From: JBBRVP01 sp038246785
GTDB taxonomy: Bacteria; Actinomycetota; Actinomycetes; Jiangellales; Jiangellaceae
NCBI GenBank assembly: GCA_038246785.1
Contig: JBBRVP010000006.1
Span: forward strand, 67,873 to 131,872
DNA length: 64,000 bases
Reading direction: 5' to 3'
Positions 63,908 to 64,000 of the stretch are shown here, piece by piece. Made by a program: the position numbers and the translations under genes. The first letter of the stretch is position 1; the number at the start of each line of letters is the position of its first letter. The notes under the pieces were generated by a model that ran no database searches, had not been told where the DNA came from, and worked only from the letters and a program-made list of their open reading frames with translations.

Positions 63908-64000
63908 ATGAGCGGGCTGCCGGAGACGGATGTGGCTCGTGTTCAGCGGTGGTGTCGGGGCAGGGTGCCTGAGCGGGTGCGCGATCAGGTGCGGGTCGAG
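63908..64000 (+). CDS. DUF3024 family protein, N-terminal part (3' end outside window)
   Basis: The first 31 codons, MSGLPETDVARVQRWCRGRV then PERVRDQVRVE, match the beginning of DUF3024 proteins, small actinobacterial proteins of unknown function that continue with a conserved RPPW-type motif beyond this point. ATG at 63908; cut by the end of the window. Confidence 0.75.
   Translation, partial: MSGLPETDVARVQRWCRGRVPERVRDQVRVE

Overview
The window is very GC-rich (codon third positions almost all G or C), uses many GTG starts, and carries actinobacterial families: HelD, GuaB1, tandem WYL regulators, DUF4192, an Lsr2-type DNA-binding domain and an actinobacterial-type uptake [NiFe]-hydrogenase. 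It is most likely chromosomal DNA of a soil-type actinomycete (Geodermatophilales/Frankiales-like is a guess). No rRNA, tRNA, CRISPR array, insertion sequence or phage gene was recognised.

Layout. 1-13.2 kb: housekeeping and accessory genes, including HrpA helicase, an MFS transporter fused to a cyclic-nucleotide-binding domain, the RNA polymerase-associated motor HelD, a spermidine-synthase-like protein, pirin and a second MFS transporter. 13.3-26.8 kb: a hydrogenase locus on the minus strand, in the order hypA, hypB, hydrogenase small and large subunits (group 1h-like), a NifU/Rieske-like electron-transfer protein, DUF5947, DUF6084, an unknown 475-aa protein, a 39-aa DUF6893 protein, a maturation protease, hypC and a three-gene iron-type ABC transporter. 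Most junctions are ATGA/GTGA overlaps, so the unknown proteins and the transporter are probably made together with the enzyme. hypD, hypE and hypF are not in this window. DUF6390 converges on the end of the operon. 26.8-49.2 kb: a mixed core region with a PEBP protein, GuaB1, an ABC-F protein, HMG-CoA lyase, a WYL regulator pair, a GT4 glycosyltransferase, a PhoD-like phosphatase, a DNA alkylation repair protein, a frameshifted DUF4192 gene, several small unknown genes, a polyol-type ABC importer without its ATPase, and an ERCC4 nuclease fused to an Lsr2 DNA-binding domain.

49.2-64 kb is accessory and partly decayed. It holds a frameshifted gene with two pentapeptide-repeat tracts, a VapBC remnant, and an intact two-gene system that is the most notable item here: a LodA/GoxA-type quinoprotein oxidase (CTQ cofactor) fused to a von Willebrand factor A domain and a C-terminal beta-rich extension, followed by its LodB-type flavoprotein. 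Beyond it lies a decaying acyl-CoA catabolic cluster in which a thiolase and a MaoC hydratase are intact, while an acyl-CoA ligase, two SDR dehydrogenases, a nitronate-monooxygenase-type protein and probably a TPP-dependent dehydrogenase survive as fragments joined by deletions. The window ends with a dienelactone-hydrolase-like protein, rifampicin phosphotransferase, a broken IclR regulator and the start of a DUF3024 gene.

Functionally, the hydrogenase block would oxidise trace H2 and feed electrons through the NifU/Rieske-like protein to the respiratory chain. The CTQ oxidase pair would oxidise an amino acid or amine outside or at the surface of the cell, releasing H2O2. HelD and Rph are two unlinked genes that could both affect rifamycin tolerance.
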